Source: Microbacterium sp. 3J1
Lineage (GTDB): Bacteria > Actinomycetota > Actinomycetes > Actinomycetales > Microbacteriaceae
Assembly: GCF_001049495.1 (NCBI RefSeq)
Contig: NZ_CDWI01000010.1
Span: forward strand, 186,001-250,000
Length of the DNA stretch: 64,000 bases
Direction: 5' to 3'
Part shown: in pieces, positions 51,752-60,000 of the stretch
Numbering within the stretch: position 1 is the first letter of the stretch
Layout: each line of letters begins with the position of its first letter
Program-made: the position numbers and the translations under genes
Notes under the pieces: model-generated
Told to the model about the DNA's origin: nothing
The model's input: the letters and a program-made list of their open reading frames with translations, nothing else
Database searches by the model: none

Positions 51752-52684
51752 ATGATCGACACCGAGCCCCCGGAGCTGCCGCGCGGCATCGCCCTCGCCT
51801 GGGGCGTCGCCGCCGATCCGCAGCGCGGACCCAAGCGCGAGATGAGCGTCGAGCGCATCGTGGACGCAGCGGTCGAGCTCGCCGACGCCGACGGCATCGG
51901 CGCCGTCTCGATGGCTGCCGTCGCTGCCGCACTGGGATTCACCCCGATGTCGCTCTATCGCTACGTGAGCGCGAAGGACGATCTGCTTCTCCTCATGCAG
52001 GAGCAGGCGACCGGCGTCCCGCCGGAGTCGCACCGCGAGCTCGACGGCTGGCGCGAGAAGCTGCTCGCCCTGTACACCGAGCAGGTGCTCCTCTATCAGC
52101 GTCATCCCTGGATGCTCTCGCTGCCCATCACCGGATCCCCGATCACGCCGAACAGCTCGGCCTGGCTCGATGCCGGCCTCGGCGCCCTCGAGGACACGGC
52201 TCTGACGGCGGAGGAGCGGATCGCGGTCGCACTGGCTGTGACCGGGTACGCGCGCTGGTGCGGCACGGTGCTGGCCGGGTACACCGAGCAATCCCGGACC
52301 AGCGGTCTCACACCCGACGAGGTGGCCGTGCGGGAGTCGGATCTCTACGATCGCGTCATCACCGCGGACGAATTCCCGGCGCTGCGCAGGGCCATCGACG
52401 ACGGGGTGTTCACGTCTCCGGCCGATCCCTTCCGCTTCGCCATGGACCGGATCCTCGACGGCGTCGAGGAGTACATCCACGCTCTCGACCGGGGCGAGCC
52501 GCATGCGCAGACAACCGACTGGATCTCGGCGGACCCCGCCGAGCTCGCCGGCGACCGTCGGGTCAAGGAGGCGCAGAAGCGGGTCAGGGAGGCTGAGAAG
52601 GCACTCCGCGAGGCGCGGAAGCTCGAGCGGCAGGCTCTGCGCGACGCCGGCGAGCGTGTCGCGAGAGCGAGCAAGACCGCCTGA
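51752..52684 (+). CDS. TetR-family repressor of the ABC exporter
   Basis: Regulator of 310 aa, long for TetR (about 200). The HTH (about 30-80) reads VERIVDAAVELADADGIGAVSMAAVAAALGFTPMSLYRYVSAKDDLLLLM; a TetR_C_1-type ligand domain follows to about 240. The extra C-terminal 60 residues are a charged helix (RRVKEAQKRVREAEKALREARKLERQAL), probably a coiled coil. TAGGAT at -12 to -7 and no Shine-Dalgarno indicate a leaderless start. Divergent from the exporter it probably controls; the ligand is unknown. Confidence 0.88.
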   Translation: MIDTEPPELPRGIALAWGVAADPQRGPKREMSVERIVDAAVELADADGIGAVSMAAVAAALGFTPMSLYRYVSAKDDLLLLMQEQATGVPPESHRELDGWREKLLALYTEQVLLYQRHPWMLSLPITGSPITPNSSAWLDAGLGALEDTALTAEERIAVALAVTGYARWCGTVLAGYTEQSRTSGLTPDEVAVRESDLYDRVITADEFPALRRAIDDGVFTSPADPFRFAMDRILDGVEEYIHALDRGEPHAQTTDWISADPAELAGDRRVKEAQKRVREAEKALREARKLERQALRDAGERVARASKTA

Positions 52685-52712
52685 CGTCCCCGGTGCTTGC
52701 CATGATGAGGGC

Positions 52713-53642
52713 ATGACGACAGCACTCATCGAGTACCGGGCGCACTTCGACTTCGACATCGCGTTCGCCAATGGCGGCGGCATGAGGGGCGAGGGGTTCC
52801 GACTCGACATCCCGCGGGCCGACATCGACGAGACGCAGGTCGGCCTCCTGCTCGTCCGCCACCTCGGGCTCGCACTCGTGGGAGCGGTCGAGATCACGCG
52901 GCTCCGGATCGTCGAGGAACCGCATCGAGGCAGCCGCCATGTCGATGCGCCACGTGCGGGAGGATCCCGGGTGATCGACCTCAGCCACCCGATCGAAGCC
53001 GGACTCGTGACGTATCCCGGACTGCCGACGCCGGTCATCACCCCGCATCTCACCCGCGAGGATTCGCGGTCGCGCTACGCGCCGGGGACCGAGTTCGCCA
53101 TGGACGTCATCACGATGATCGGCAACACGGGGACGTACCTGGATGCTCCGTACCATCGCTACGCCGACGGCGGAGACCTCGCTTCGCTGGACCTCGCGAG
53201 CCTGGTGTCGCGACCGGCCGAGGTCTTCCACCTCCACGACGCCTGGGACGCCGAGCGTCGGGGCATCGCCTCGCTCGCGTTCGCCGACCGCGACCTCCGA
53301 GGCGCGGCCGTGCTGCTCGACACCGGGTGGAGTCGCCACTTCGGCACCGCCGCCTACGGTCGCGGTGCGCCGTTCCTCACCGAAGACGGCGCGCGGTTCC
53401 TCGTGGACTCCGGCGCCGGGATCGTGGGGATCGACTCGCTGAACATCGATGACACCGAATCCGGTGGAGAGCGGCCGGCTCACAGCATCCTGCTCGCCGC
53501 GGGGGTCCACGTCGTCGAGCACCTGACGAGACTCGAGGAGGTCCCGGCGAGAGGCGCCACCTTCACCGCTGCACCACCGGCGATCAGGGGGTTCGGCACA
53601 TTCCCGGTCCGCGCCTTCGCCGTGGTCGACGATTCTCATTGA
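52713..53642 (+). CDS. cyclase-family (kynurenine formamidase-like) protein with N-terminal extension
   Basis: Protein of 309 aa. The cyclase domain (about 88-309) has VIDLSHPIEAGLVTYPGLP, MIGNTGTYLDAPYHRYADG, GAAVLLDTGWSRHFG, GAGIVGIDSLNIDD and HSILLAAGVHVVEHL. The metal motif, usually HxGTHxDxPxH, reads NTGTYLDAPYH: both early His are replaced (Asn, Tyr), while Asp and the last His remain. The first 80 residues form a separate small domain with FDFDIAFANGGGMRGEGFRLDIPRAD, not recognised. CATGAT at -12 to -7 suggests a leaderless start. Catalysis is uncertain. Confidence 0.72.
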   Translation: MTTALIEYRAHFDFDIAFANGGGMRGEGFRLDIPRADIDETQVGLLLVRHLGLALVGAVEITRLRIVEEPHRGSRHVDAPRAGGSRVIDLSHPIEAGLVTYPGLPTPVITPHLTREDSRSRYAPGTEFAMDVITMIGNTGTYLDAPYHRYADGGDLASLDLASLVSRPAEVFHLHDAWDAERRGIASLAFADRDLRGAAVLLDTGWSRHFGTAAYGRGAPFLTEDGARFLVDSGAGIVGIDSLNIDDTESGGERPAHSILLAAGVHVVEHLTRLEEVPARGATFTAAPPAIRGFGTFPVRAFAVVDDSH

Positions 53643-53660
53643 TCACAGGAGTCACGCGGG

Positions 53661-53690
53661 TTTACACGCGTCCCATCCAACCCATAGAGT
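53661..53690 (+). promoter_or_regulatory. promoter of the excisionase-like gene
   Basis: TTTACA (53661-53666) and TAGAGT (53685-53690) with an 18 bp spacer; the expected transcript start near 53697 leaves a short leader with AAAGGGG before the ATG at 53721. Confidence 0.55.
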
Positions 53691-53720
53691 GTGTGCACAA
53701 TCCAGAAAGGGGTACGTGGG

Positions 53721-53912
53721 ATGCCCGAGGTTCCAGAAGTCCGGTTCCTTACGGTGGCCGAGGTCGCCGAACTCATGCGCGTGTCGAAAATGACCGTGTA
53801 TCGGATGGTGCACGCTGGGGAGCTGCCAGCCATCCGCTTCGGACGCAGTTTTCGCGTTCCGGAATCCGCTGTCGCCGACGCGATGCAACGTCCCATCGCG
53901 GACGTCAGCTGA
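53721..53912 (+). CDS. excisionase/BldC-like helix-turn-helix protein
   Basis: A 63-aa DNA-binding protein with one MerR-like HTH: RFLTVAEVAELMRVSKMTVYRMVHAGELPAIRFGRSFRVPESAVADAM. This excisionase-family domain in actinobacteria belongs to a chromosomal regulator, not to a phage: the same small gene precedes the bS22 gene in mycobacteria (Rv0500A). The ATG at 53721 follows AAAGGGG. Target genes unknown. Confidence 0.82.
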   Translation: MPEVPEVRFLTVAEVAELMRVSKMTVYRMVHAGELPAIRFGRSFRVPESAVADAMQRPIADVS

Positions 53913-54024
53913 GCGCGTCCGGCGCGAGCGCTCGGGTTTGCTAGAATGATCCGAGGCATTTTCCTTGCCCGTACCCGGGTGTCCGCACTGCGCGACGCCC
54001 AGCCCCTGACTTAGTGAGGTTTCC

Positions 54025-54123
54025 GTGGGTTCTGTCATCAAGAAGCGCCGCAAGCGCATGGCGAAGAAGAAGCACCGCAAGCTGCTTCGTAAGACTCGCC
54101 ACCAGCGCCGCAACAAGAAGTAA
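54025..54123 (+). CDS. 30S ribosomal protein bS22 (AURKAIP1/COX24-domain)
   Basis: A very short basic protein of 32 aa that is easily missed: GTG start, then GSVIKKRRKRMAKKKHRKLL, RKTRHQRRNKK and TAA. It matches the actinobacterial bS22 protein of the small ribosomal subunit known from mycobacterial ribosome structures. TGAGG precedes the GTG by about 5-7 nt and a TAGAAT (53942-53947) about 80 nt upstream may be its -10. A terminator with a UUCG loop follows directly, so it is a well-bounded small unit. About half of its residues are Lys or Arg. Confidence 0.9.
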   Translation: MGSVIKKRRKRMAKKKHRKLLRKTRHQRRNKK

Positions 54124-54137
54124 GCGGCCAGACACCG

Positions 54138-54166
54138 AGCGCCTGTCTTCGGACGGGCGCTTTGTG
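54138..54166 (+). terminator. intrinsic terminator after bS22
   Basis: 10 bp stem AGCGCCTGTC / GACGGGCGCT closed by a TTCG tetraloop and followed by TTGTGT. It is the only terminator noticed in the window with both a stable tetraloop and a T-rich tail. Confidence 0.85.
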
Positions 54167-54205
54167 TCTCTACCCGCGATTCCGCCATCTGTCGCAGGAG
54201 CATCC

Positions 54206-54508
54206 ATGAAGTCGATCACCGTCACCGAACTCGCAGAGCGGTCGAACACGCCGCTCATCGATGTGCGGGAGGTGCATGAGTTCGCCGCCGGGCACGTCCC
54301 CGGTGCGGTGAACATCCCGATGTCCGAGCTCGGCAATCGCCTGGAAGAGCTGCCCTCCGAGTCGTTCGACGTGATCTGCCAGGCCGGCGGTCGCTCTGCG
54401 CGCGTCGTCGAGGCGCTCGAGAGCCGTGGCTACGACGCCACGAACGTCGAGGGCGGCACGGGAGAGTGGATCGCGCAGGGCCGCGAGGTCGAGGTGCCGT
54501 CCGCGTGA
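54206..54508 (+). CDS. rhodanese-domain protein
   Basis: Single rhodanese domain of 100 aa: TPLIDVREVHEFAAGHVPGAVNIPMSEL and the active-site loop FDVICQAGGRSARVVEAL with the catalytic Cys. It probably carries persulfide sulfur. AGGAG lies upstream of the ATG. First gene of a three-gene coupled set with a glutaredoxin-like protein and a Dabb protein; the shared task of these is not known. Confidence 0.9.
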   Translation: MKSITVTELAERSNTPLIDVREVHEFAAGHVPGAVNIPMSELGNRLEELPSESFDVICQAGGRSARVVEALESRGYDATNVEGGTGEWIAQGREVEVPSA

Positions 54509-54801
54509 CGACGCTGACGCTCATCGGCAAACCCGACTGCCACCTGTGCGATGTCGCGTCGGAGATCATCGACTCCGTCGTGGCTGAACTGCCGGATGCC
54601 GCTGCCGAGCGCATCGAGATCGTCGAGGCGTCGATCCAGGACGACCCCGCGTTGTTCGACCTGTGGTGGGAGAAGATCCCCGTGGTGCTCATCGATGGCG
54701 AGCTGCACGCCCATTGGCGTCTCTCGGCGGATCGGCTGCGCGACGCGCTCGAGGAGGCCGTGCGCACGGACGTGCGAGCCGCCGATGAGGAGGCCCGATG
54801 A
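54505..54801 (+). CDS. glutaredoxin-family protein (DUF836 type)
   Basis: Thioredoxin-fold protein of 98 aa with CHLC active site (TLTLIGKPDCHLCDVASEII) and cis-Pro in KIPVVLIDGELHAHWRL. The GTG start overlaps the rhodanese stop (GTGA), and its stop overlaps the next start (ATGA), so all three are co-translated. Coupling with rhodanese suggests a redox or sulfur-relay function, by inference. Confidence 0.87.
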   Translation: MTTLTLIGKPDCHLCDVASEIIDSVVAELPDAAAERIEIVEASIQDDPALFDLWWEKIPVVLIDGELHAHWRLSADRLRDALEEAVRTDVRAADEEAR

Positions 54802-55100
54802 CCATCCGCCATGTCGTCAGCTGGAAGCTGTCCGCCGAGGGCGCCGAGGAGCGCGCCGAGCAGTCTGCGGAGATCGCCCGTCGGCTGAATGCGCTCGACG
54901 GAGTCGTCCCCGGACTCCTCTCGATCACCGTGGGCGCCAACGTCCTCTCCCCGGACGCGAACTGGGACGTCGCGCTCGTGGCCGACTTCCCTTCTGCGAC
55001 GGAGCTCGAGGTGTATCAGGTGCATCCCGCCCACGTGGAGGCATCGGCGTACGTCCGCTCGGTCGTGGCCTCGCGCGTCGCGGTCGACTTCGAGATCTGA
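54798..55100 (+). CDS. Dabb-family alpha/beta-barrel protein
   Basis: Protein of 100 aa with the stress-responsive A/B barrel (Dabb) fold: IRHVVSWKLSAEGAEERAEQ, VPGLLSITVGANVLS, WDVALVADFPSATELEVYQVHPAHVEA. It probably dimerises; the ligand or reaction is unknown. ATGA overlap with the preceding glutaredoxin-like gene. The phosphopantetheinyl transferase gene begins 18 nt later in the same direction. Confidence 0.88.
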   Translation: MTIRHVVSWKLSAEGAEERAEQSAEIARRLNALDGVVPGLLSITVGANVLSPDANWDVALVADFPSATELEVYQVHPAHVEASAYVRSVVASRVAVDFEI

Positions 55101-55118
55101 CCCGAGGCCGCGCAGCAC

Positions 55119-55772
55119 ATGACCCGCGCGGACACCGGCAGGGCGTCCTGGCACGGGGCGACCGTCGTGTGGGCGCCGGCCGAGCGACCGCGCGGCTTCA
55201 CCGACGGCGATCTCGCGGCGATGGGCACGGGGCAGAGCCACCGACTGGCTGAGCTGAGCGGCGCCCGGGCAGACGCCTTCGTCGCGGGGCGTGCTCTGAT
55301 CCGCGGTCTGGTGCGCGAGGTCAGCGGGCGCTCGGAGGTCTCGATCGACAGTCGATGCGAACGGTGCGGCCGCCACCACGCGGCACCGCGCGCCGACGGC
55401 GTCTCCCTGAGCGTCAGCCACACCGAGGGCCTCGTCGTCGCAGCGGCGGCACCATGGCCGGCATCGGTGGGAGTCGACATCGAGCCGTCGTCCTCCGCAG
55501 CCAGGGTGGCCGAGCTCGCCTCGCTGTTCGCGCCCGCCGCTGCTCCCGATCTGGCGGGCTGGACGCGTCTCGAGGCCGCTCTGAAGGCCGACGGTCGGGG
55601 ACTGGACGTCGACCTGGGCACGGTGCGGATGCTCCCCGCTCCCGGTCCCGATTCAGGGCCGGGCTCGCGATCCGCTCCCTGGTCGGTGCTGCTCCCCGGG
55701 AGGGCATCGGCGATCACGGCGGCGACGGTGGCAGGCCCCGTGGGTCACACGCTGAGCGTCGCCCTCGGCTGA
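55119..55772 (+). CDS. Sfp-type 4'-phosphopantetheinyl transferase
   Basis: Enzyme of 217 aa that converts an apo carrier protein to holo by adding phosphopantetheine from CoA. Motifs: FVAGRALIRGLVREV, GVSLSVSHTEGLVVAAA, SVGVDIEP (Asp120, Glu122 for Mg) and WTRLEAALKADGRGL (Glu152, Lys156), as in the short Sfp/PPTase group. The C-terminal part is shorter than in B. subtilis Sfp. It faces the Pls/PosA-type NRPS operon: its 3' end overlaps the M1 peptidase gene by 28 nt on the opposite strand. It most likely activates the carrier domain of that NRPS. Confidence 0.85.
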   Translation: MTRADTGRASWHGATVVWAPAERPRGFTDGDLAAMGTGQSHRLAELSGARADAFVAGRALIRGLVREVSGRSEVSIDSRCERCGRHHAAPRADGVSLSVSHTEGLVVAAAAPWPASVGVDIEPSSSAARVAELASLFAPAAAPDLAGWTRLEAALKADGRGLDVDLGTVRMLPAPGPDSGPGSRSAPWSVLLPGRASAITAATVAGPVGHTLSVALG

Positions 55773-57067
55773 CCGCCGCTGCGCGGAAGCGTCGGGAGCG
55801 GCAGCTCGTCGATCCAGGTCCGCACGAGCGCGCGTCCGTCGCCGTTGAACTCGTCGACCAGCCCGAGGAAGTCGTCGCTCGTGACGGCGAGTCCTGCGAA
55901 TCGGGCCGTCCATTCCCGGACCAGCTCGAAGAATGCGTCGGCGCCGAGCGTCAGCCGGAGCGCGTGCAGCGCGAGCGCCCCCCTCTTGTAGACGCGGTCG
56001 TCGAACATGTCGGTGGGGCCCGGATCGGAGAGCAGCAGGTCCTGCGGAAGGCTTCGGAGCTGTGTGTGGTGCGCCACGGCCTGGGCATGGGCAGTCGGAC
56101 CGCCCGAGGCCTCCGACCACAGCCATTCGGCGTAGCAGGCGAAGCCCTCGTTCAGCCAGATGTCCTGCCAGCGGGCGACGCCGACGCTGTTGCCGAACCA
56201 CTGGTGCGCGAGCTCGTGCGCGACGAGCCGCTCGCTCCCGCCCACGCCGTCGACGTGATTGGCTCCGAAGATCGCCATGCCCTGCGCCTCCAGCGGGATC
56301 TCGAGAACATCGGCGGTCACCACGACCTTGTACGACTCGTACGGGTAGGGCCCGAAAGAGTCGACGAACGAGTTCATCATGTCGGGCAGGCGGGCGAAGT
56401 CCGCTCGTACCCGCGGTGCCAGCGCGCGGGGGTGGTACACGCGTCCCGGCGTGTCGCCGAGTGCGACATGTTCGTCGACGTACCGGCCGATCTGCACCGT
56501 CATCAGGTACGTGGCGGTCGGCACCGGCTGCTGGAAGGTCCAGCGGGTGCGGCCCCTCTGCGTGGAACGGGTCGCCTCCCCGCCGCTGACCACGGTGTAC
56601 TCGGGGTCGGCGGTGATCTCCAGCCGGTACGTCGCCTTGTCGGAGGGGACGTCGTTGCAGGGGAACCAGGTGGGGGCGCCGGTGGGCTGCGAGGCGACCA
56701 GGACGCCGTCCTCGAGTTCCTCCCAGCCGAGGAGACCCCAGCGCGTGCGCCGGGGGGTGGGCGCCCCCGAGTACTCGACGACGACGGTGAGCTCCTCGCC
56801 GCTGTCGCGCTCTGCGCCGAACACGACCTTCAGCCGCTTCGCGTCCTGACGGTAGGACGCGCGACGATCGCCGCTCACCCGCACCTTCGTGGCCTTGAGG
56901 CCGATCAGGTCGAACGAGATGTGGGCGGCGCGCTCCGACAGCTGCACCTGGATCGTGGCGGTTCCGGAGAGTCGGTTCGTGGCGACCTTGTAGTCGAGCG
57001 CGAGGTCGTAGTGCAGCACCCCGTAGCGGCGGTCGCCGCTGTGCGGGGTGTAGGGATCGACGGTCAT
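55745..57067 (-). CDS. M1-family metallopeptidase
   Basis: Zinc aminopeptidase-like protein of 440 aa, shorter than PepN (about 850), with no signal peptide. Catalytic zinc motif HELAHQWFG (284-292) and the downstream Glu in NEGFA (Glu307) are complete. The exopeptidase GxMEN motif is replaced by EAQGMAIFG, so its N-terminal specificity may differ. Its start overlaps the NRPS stop (ATGA), so it is translated together with the NRPS. It could mature, degrade or protect against the NRPS product; this is inference. Confidence 0.88.
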   Translation of the reverse strand: MTVDPYTPHSGDRRYGVLHYDLALDYKVATNRLSGTATIQVQLSERAAHISFDLIGLKATKVRVSGDRRASYRQDAKRLKVVFGAERDSGEELTVVVEYSGAPTPRRTRWGLLGWEELEDGVLVASQPTGAPTWFPCNDVPSDKATYRLEITADPEYTVVSGGEATRSTQRGRTRWTFQQPVPTATYLMTVQIGRYVDEHVALGDTPGRVYHPRALAPRVRADFARLPDMMNSFVDSFGPYPYESYKVVVTADVLEIPLEAQGMAIFGANHVDGVGGSERLVAHELAHQWFGNSVGVARWQDIWLNEGFACYAEWLWSEASGGPTAHAQAVAHHTQLRSLPQDLLLSDPGPTDMFDDRVYKRGALALHALRLTLGADAFFELVREWTARFAGLAVTSDDFLGLVDEFNGDGRALVRTWIDELPLPTLPRSGGQPRATLSV

Positions 57068-60000
57068 ACGTCCGAGGCCTGGTAGGAGCGCACCTTGACG
57101 GCCCGCCAGGGCCCGATCGGGTTTCCGCTCCATCGGCTGCCGACGGGCACGAGCTCGCCGCGCATCACCAGGGATGCGGGGCCCACGGTCGCGTCCGCGC
57201 CGATCGTCGCCGCCGGCAGGATGACACTGTGCGGCCCCAGGGTCGCACCGTTCTCGAGGGTGACTGCGTCGATGCTCATCACACGATCATGGAACAGATG
57301 CGTCTGAACCACACATCCGCGGTTGACCGTGGCGCCGTCGCCGAGCGTCACCAGGTCGGGTTCGGGCAGCCAGTAGCTGTCGGTCCAGACGCCACGACCG
57401 ATCTTGGCGCCGAGGGAGCGCAGCCAGATGGCGAGAGCGGGCGTCCCCGAGGCGGCGTTCGCGAACCACGGAGCGGCGACCATCTCGGTGAAGGTGTCGG
57501 AGACCTCGGTGCGCCAGACGAAGCTCGACCAGAGCGGATGCTCTCCGGCGCGGATCGGGCCGACGATCAGCCACTTCGCCGCGGTCGTGATGAGGGCGGC
57601 CGTCGCACCCGCGGCGAGCATGACGACGCTCGAGAGGACCACGGCCCCGCCGAGGCCCCACGTGTCGACGATCGCGGCGAGCGCGAGCATCACGGCCAGG
57701 CCGATCGCACAGCTCACGATGACCGGCACGATGCGACAGAGCTCCCACAGCGCGCGGGCCACGCGGAGGCCGGGACGTGGCCGGTATGTGCGCTCGAGGT
57801 CGGCGTCGTTGACGACACGGCGCAGGCGGGAGGCGGGGGAGCCCAGCCACGACGACCCCGCCTTCGCCTTGGGCGGTGCGACGGACAGCACGGCCACGAG
57901 TCCGTCCTTCGGAACGTTGTGGCCGCCGGCGGCCATGCCGGAATTGCCGAGGAACGCGCGCTTGCCGATGCGGGCCCTCGCCAGCCGCATCCACCCGCCC
58001 TGCAGCTCGTACGTCGCGACCATCGTGTCGTCGGCGAGGAAGGCGCCGTCGGCGATGGTCGTGAGGGCGGGGATGAGGAGCACGGTCGACGCCTCGACGT
58101 CGCGGCCCACCTCGGCGCCGAGCGCTCGCAGCCACAGGGGGGTGAGGACGCTGGAGTACAGCGGGAAGAGGAAGGTGCGGGCCGAGTCGAGCAGACGCTC
58201 GGTGGTCCAGGCCTGCCAGGCGACGCGTGAGCGCACCGGGTGGACGCCCTCGTGCAGACCGATGCCGAGCAGGCGGACGGCAGCGAGCACGAGGATCGCG
58301 AACACGAACCCGGAGAGCAGCACGGCCGGCACGAGCAGGGCGAGCATCCCGGGGATGGCGTCGAGCAGACTGTCGGCACCCCGCATCCCCGCCGCGAGCA
58401 GCCACGCTCCCGAGGCCAGTGCGATGATCGGCAGCGCTCCGAGGAGAGAGGAGGACGCTGCGTACGCCCAGAGCCAGCGAGTGCGGCTGGGCGGACGACC
58501 CGGCGCGAAGGGCGTCGACGTCCCTCCGACGCGCGCCGCGGGGGATCCCGCCCAGCGCTGTCCTGCGCGCACGCGTCCGAAGACGGCCGACCCCGGCGCG
58601 ATCTCGGCGCGACGACCGATCCGTGTGCCGGGAGCCAGGGTGCTGCGCGCGCCGATCGTCGCATCGGCGCCGATGCGGATGCCGCCGATGCGCACGGTGT
58701 CGCCGTCGATCCAGTAGCCGGTGAGGTCGACCTCGGGCTCGACCGACGCTCCGGCGCCGATCTCGAGCATGCCGGTGATCGGCGGGACCGTGTGGAGATC
58801 CACGTCCTTGTGGATACGGGCGCCCAGGGCCCTGGCGTAGTAGATCACCCACGGGGCTCCGGCGAGGCCGACCGGGTCGACCTGCTGCGCGATCTGCTCG
58901 GCGAGCCAGAGCCGCAGGTGCACGGCGCCGCCGCGCGGATGGTCACCGGGACGCACGCCCGCGAGCAGCAGGCGTGCGGCGACGGCGGCGATCGTCATCT
59001 TGCCGAGCGGCGTGGCGAACAGCACCAGGCCGACGAGCAGCGTCCATCCCGAGACCTCGGGCAGGAACTCGAACCCGGGCGAGAGGCGCAGGACCCAGCT
59101 CGCGGTGAGCAGGAACAGGAGCCAGCGGATGCCGGTGAACACGAACAGCGGCAGTCCGGCGAGCGTCTGCACCCATTGCATCCGCCGCGGGGTCGGCACC
59201 GGCTGGCTGAACACGCGGTCGGCGGCCTCCTCGTCGGCGTCCTCGTCGACGGCTTCCGCCATCTGGCGAAGACGAGGCAGATCGTAGACGTCGGTCATGG
59301 TGAACTCGGGCGCACGGGTACGCAGTCGCGAGACGAGCTGCGCTGCCGCGAGCGAGCCCCCGCCGAGCTGGAAGAAGTCGGCATCCTCGTCATCCGGCCG
59401 TAGACCGAGCACGGCGAACCACTGCTCGGCCAGCCAGGCGGCCGTGCCCGAGAGCGAGGACTCGCCGGCATCGCCGGAGTCCAGCGGCCAGGGGAGAGCA
59501 GCCTTGTCGACCTTGCCGGAGGTCCGTACCGGAAGGTCGTCCACCGTGGCGAGCAGGGGGATGAGCGGTGCCGGAAGGGTCTCGGCCAGCTCGCTCCGTG
59601 CCGCCTGCCGATCGAAGCCCTCATCGGGCACGACGTAGCCGACGAGCAGCGGCATACCCGCTTCGGTCTTCTGCACGACGACCGTGGCGGCGGAGACCGA
59701 GGTCAGTGCCTGCAGGGCCGCCTCCACCTCGCCGAGTTCGATGCGTCGCCCGCCGATCTTCACCTGATCGTCGGCGCGCCCCTGGAACACGAGGCCCTCG
59801 GGCTCGAATCGCACCAGGTCGCCCGACCGGTAGGCGCGATCCCATCCGAGCGTGGGCATCGGCGCGTACTTCTCGGCATCCTTCGCCGGGTCCAGATACC
59901 GCGCGAGACCCACGCCGCCGATGATCAGCTCGCCCGGTTCGCCGTCGGCCACCCGCTCGCCCGCGGCGTCGACCACGGCCAGAGACCACCCGTCCAGGGG

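Noticed and set aside
53721..53912. Excisionase-family HTH gene as a sign of a prophage or integrative element
   Set aside because: No integrase, attachment repeat or phage gene is nearby, and the gene is linked to bS22 as in other actinobacteria.
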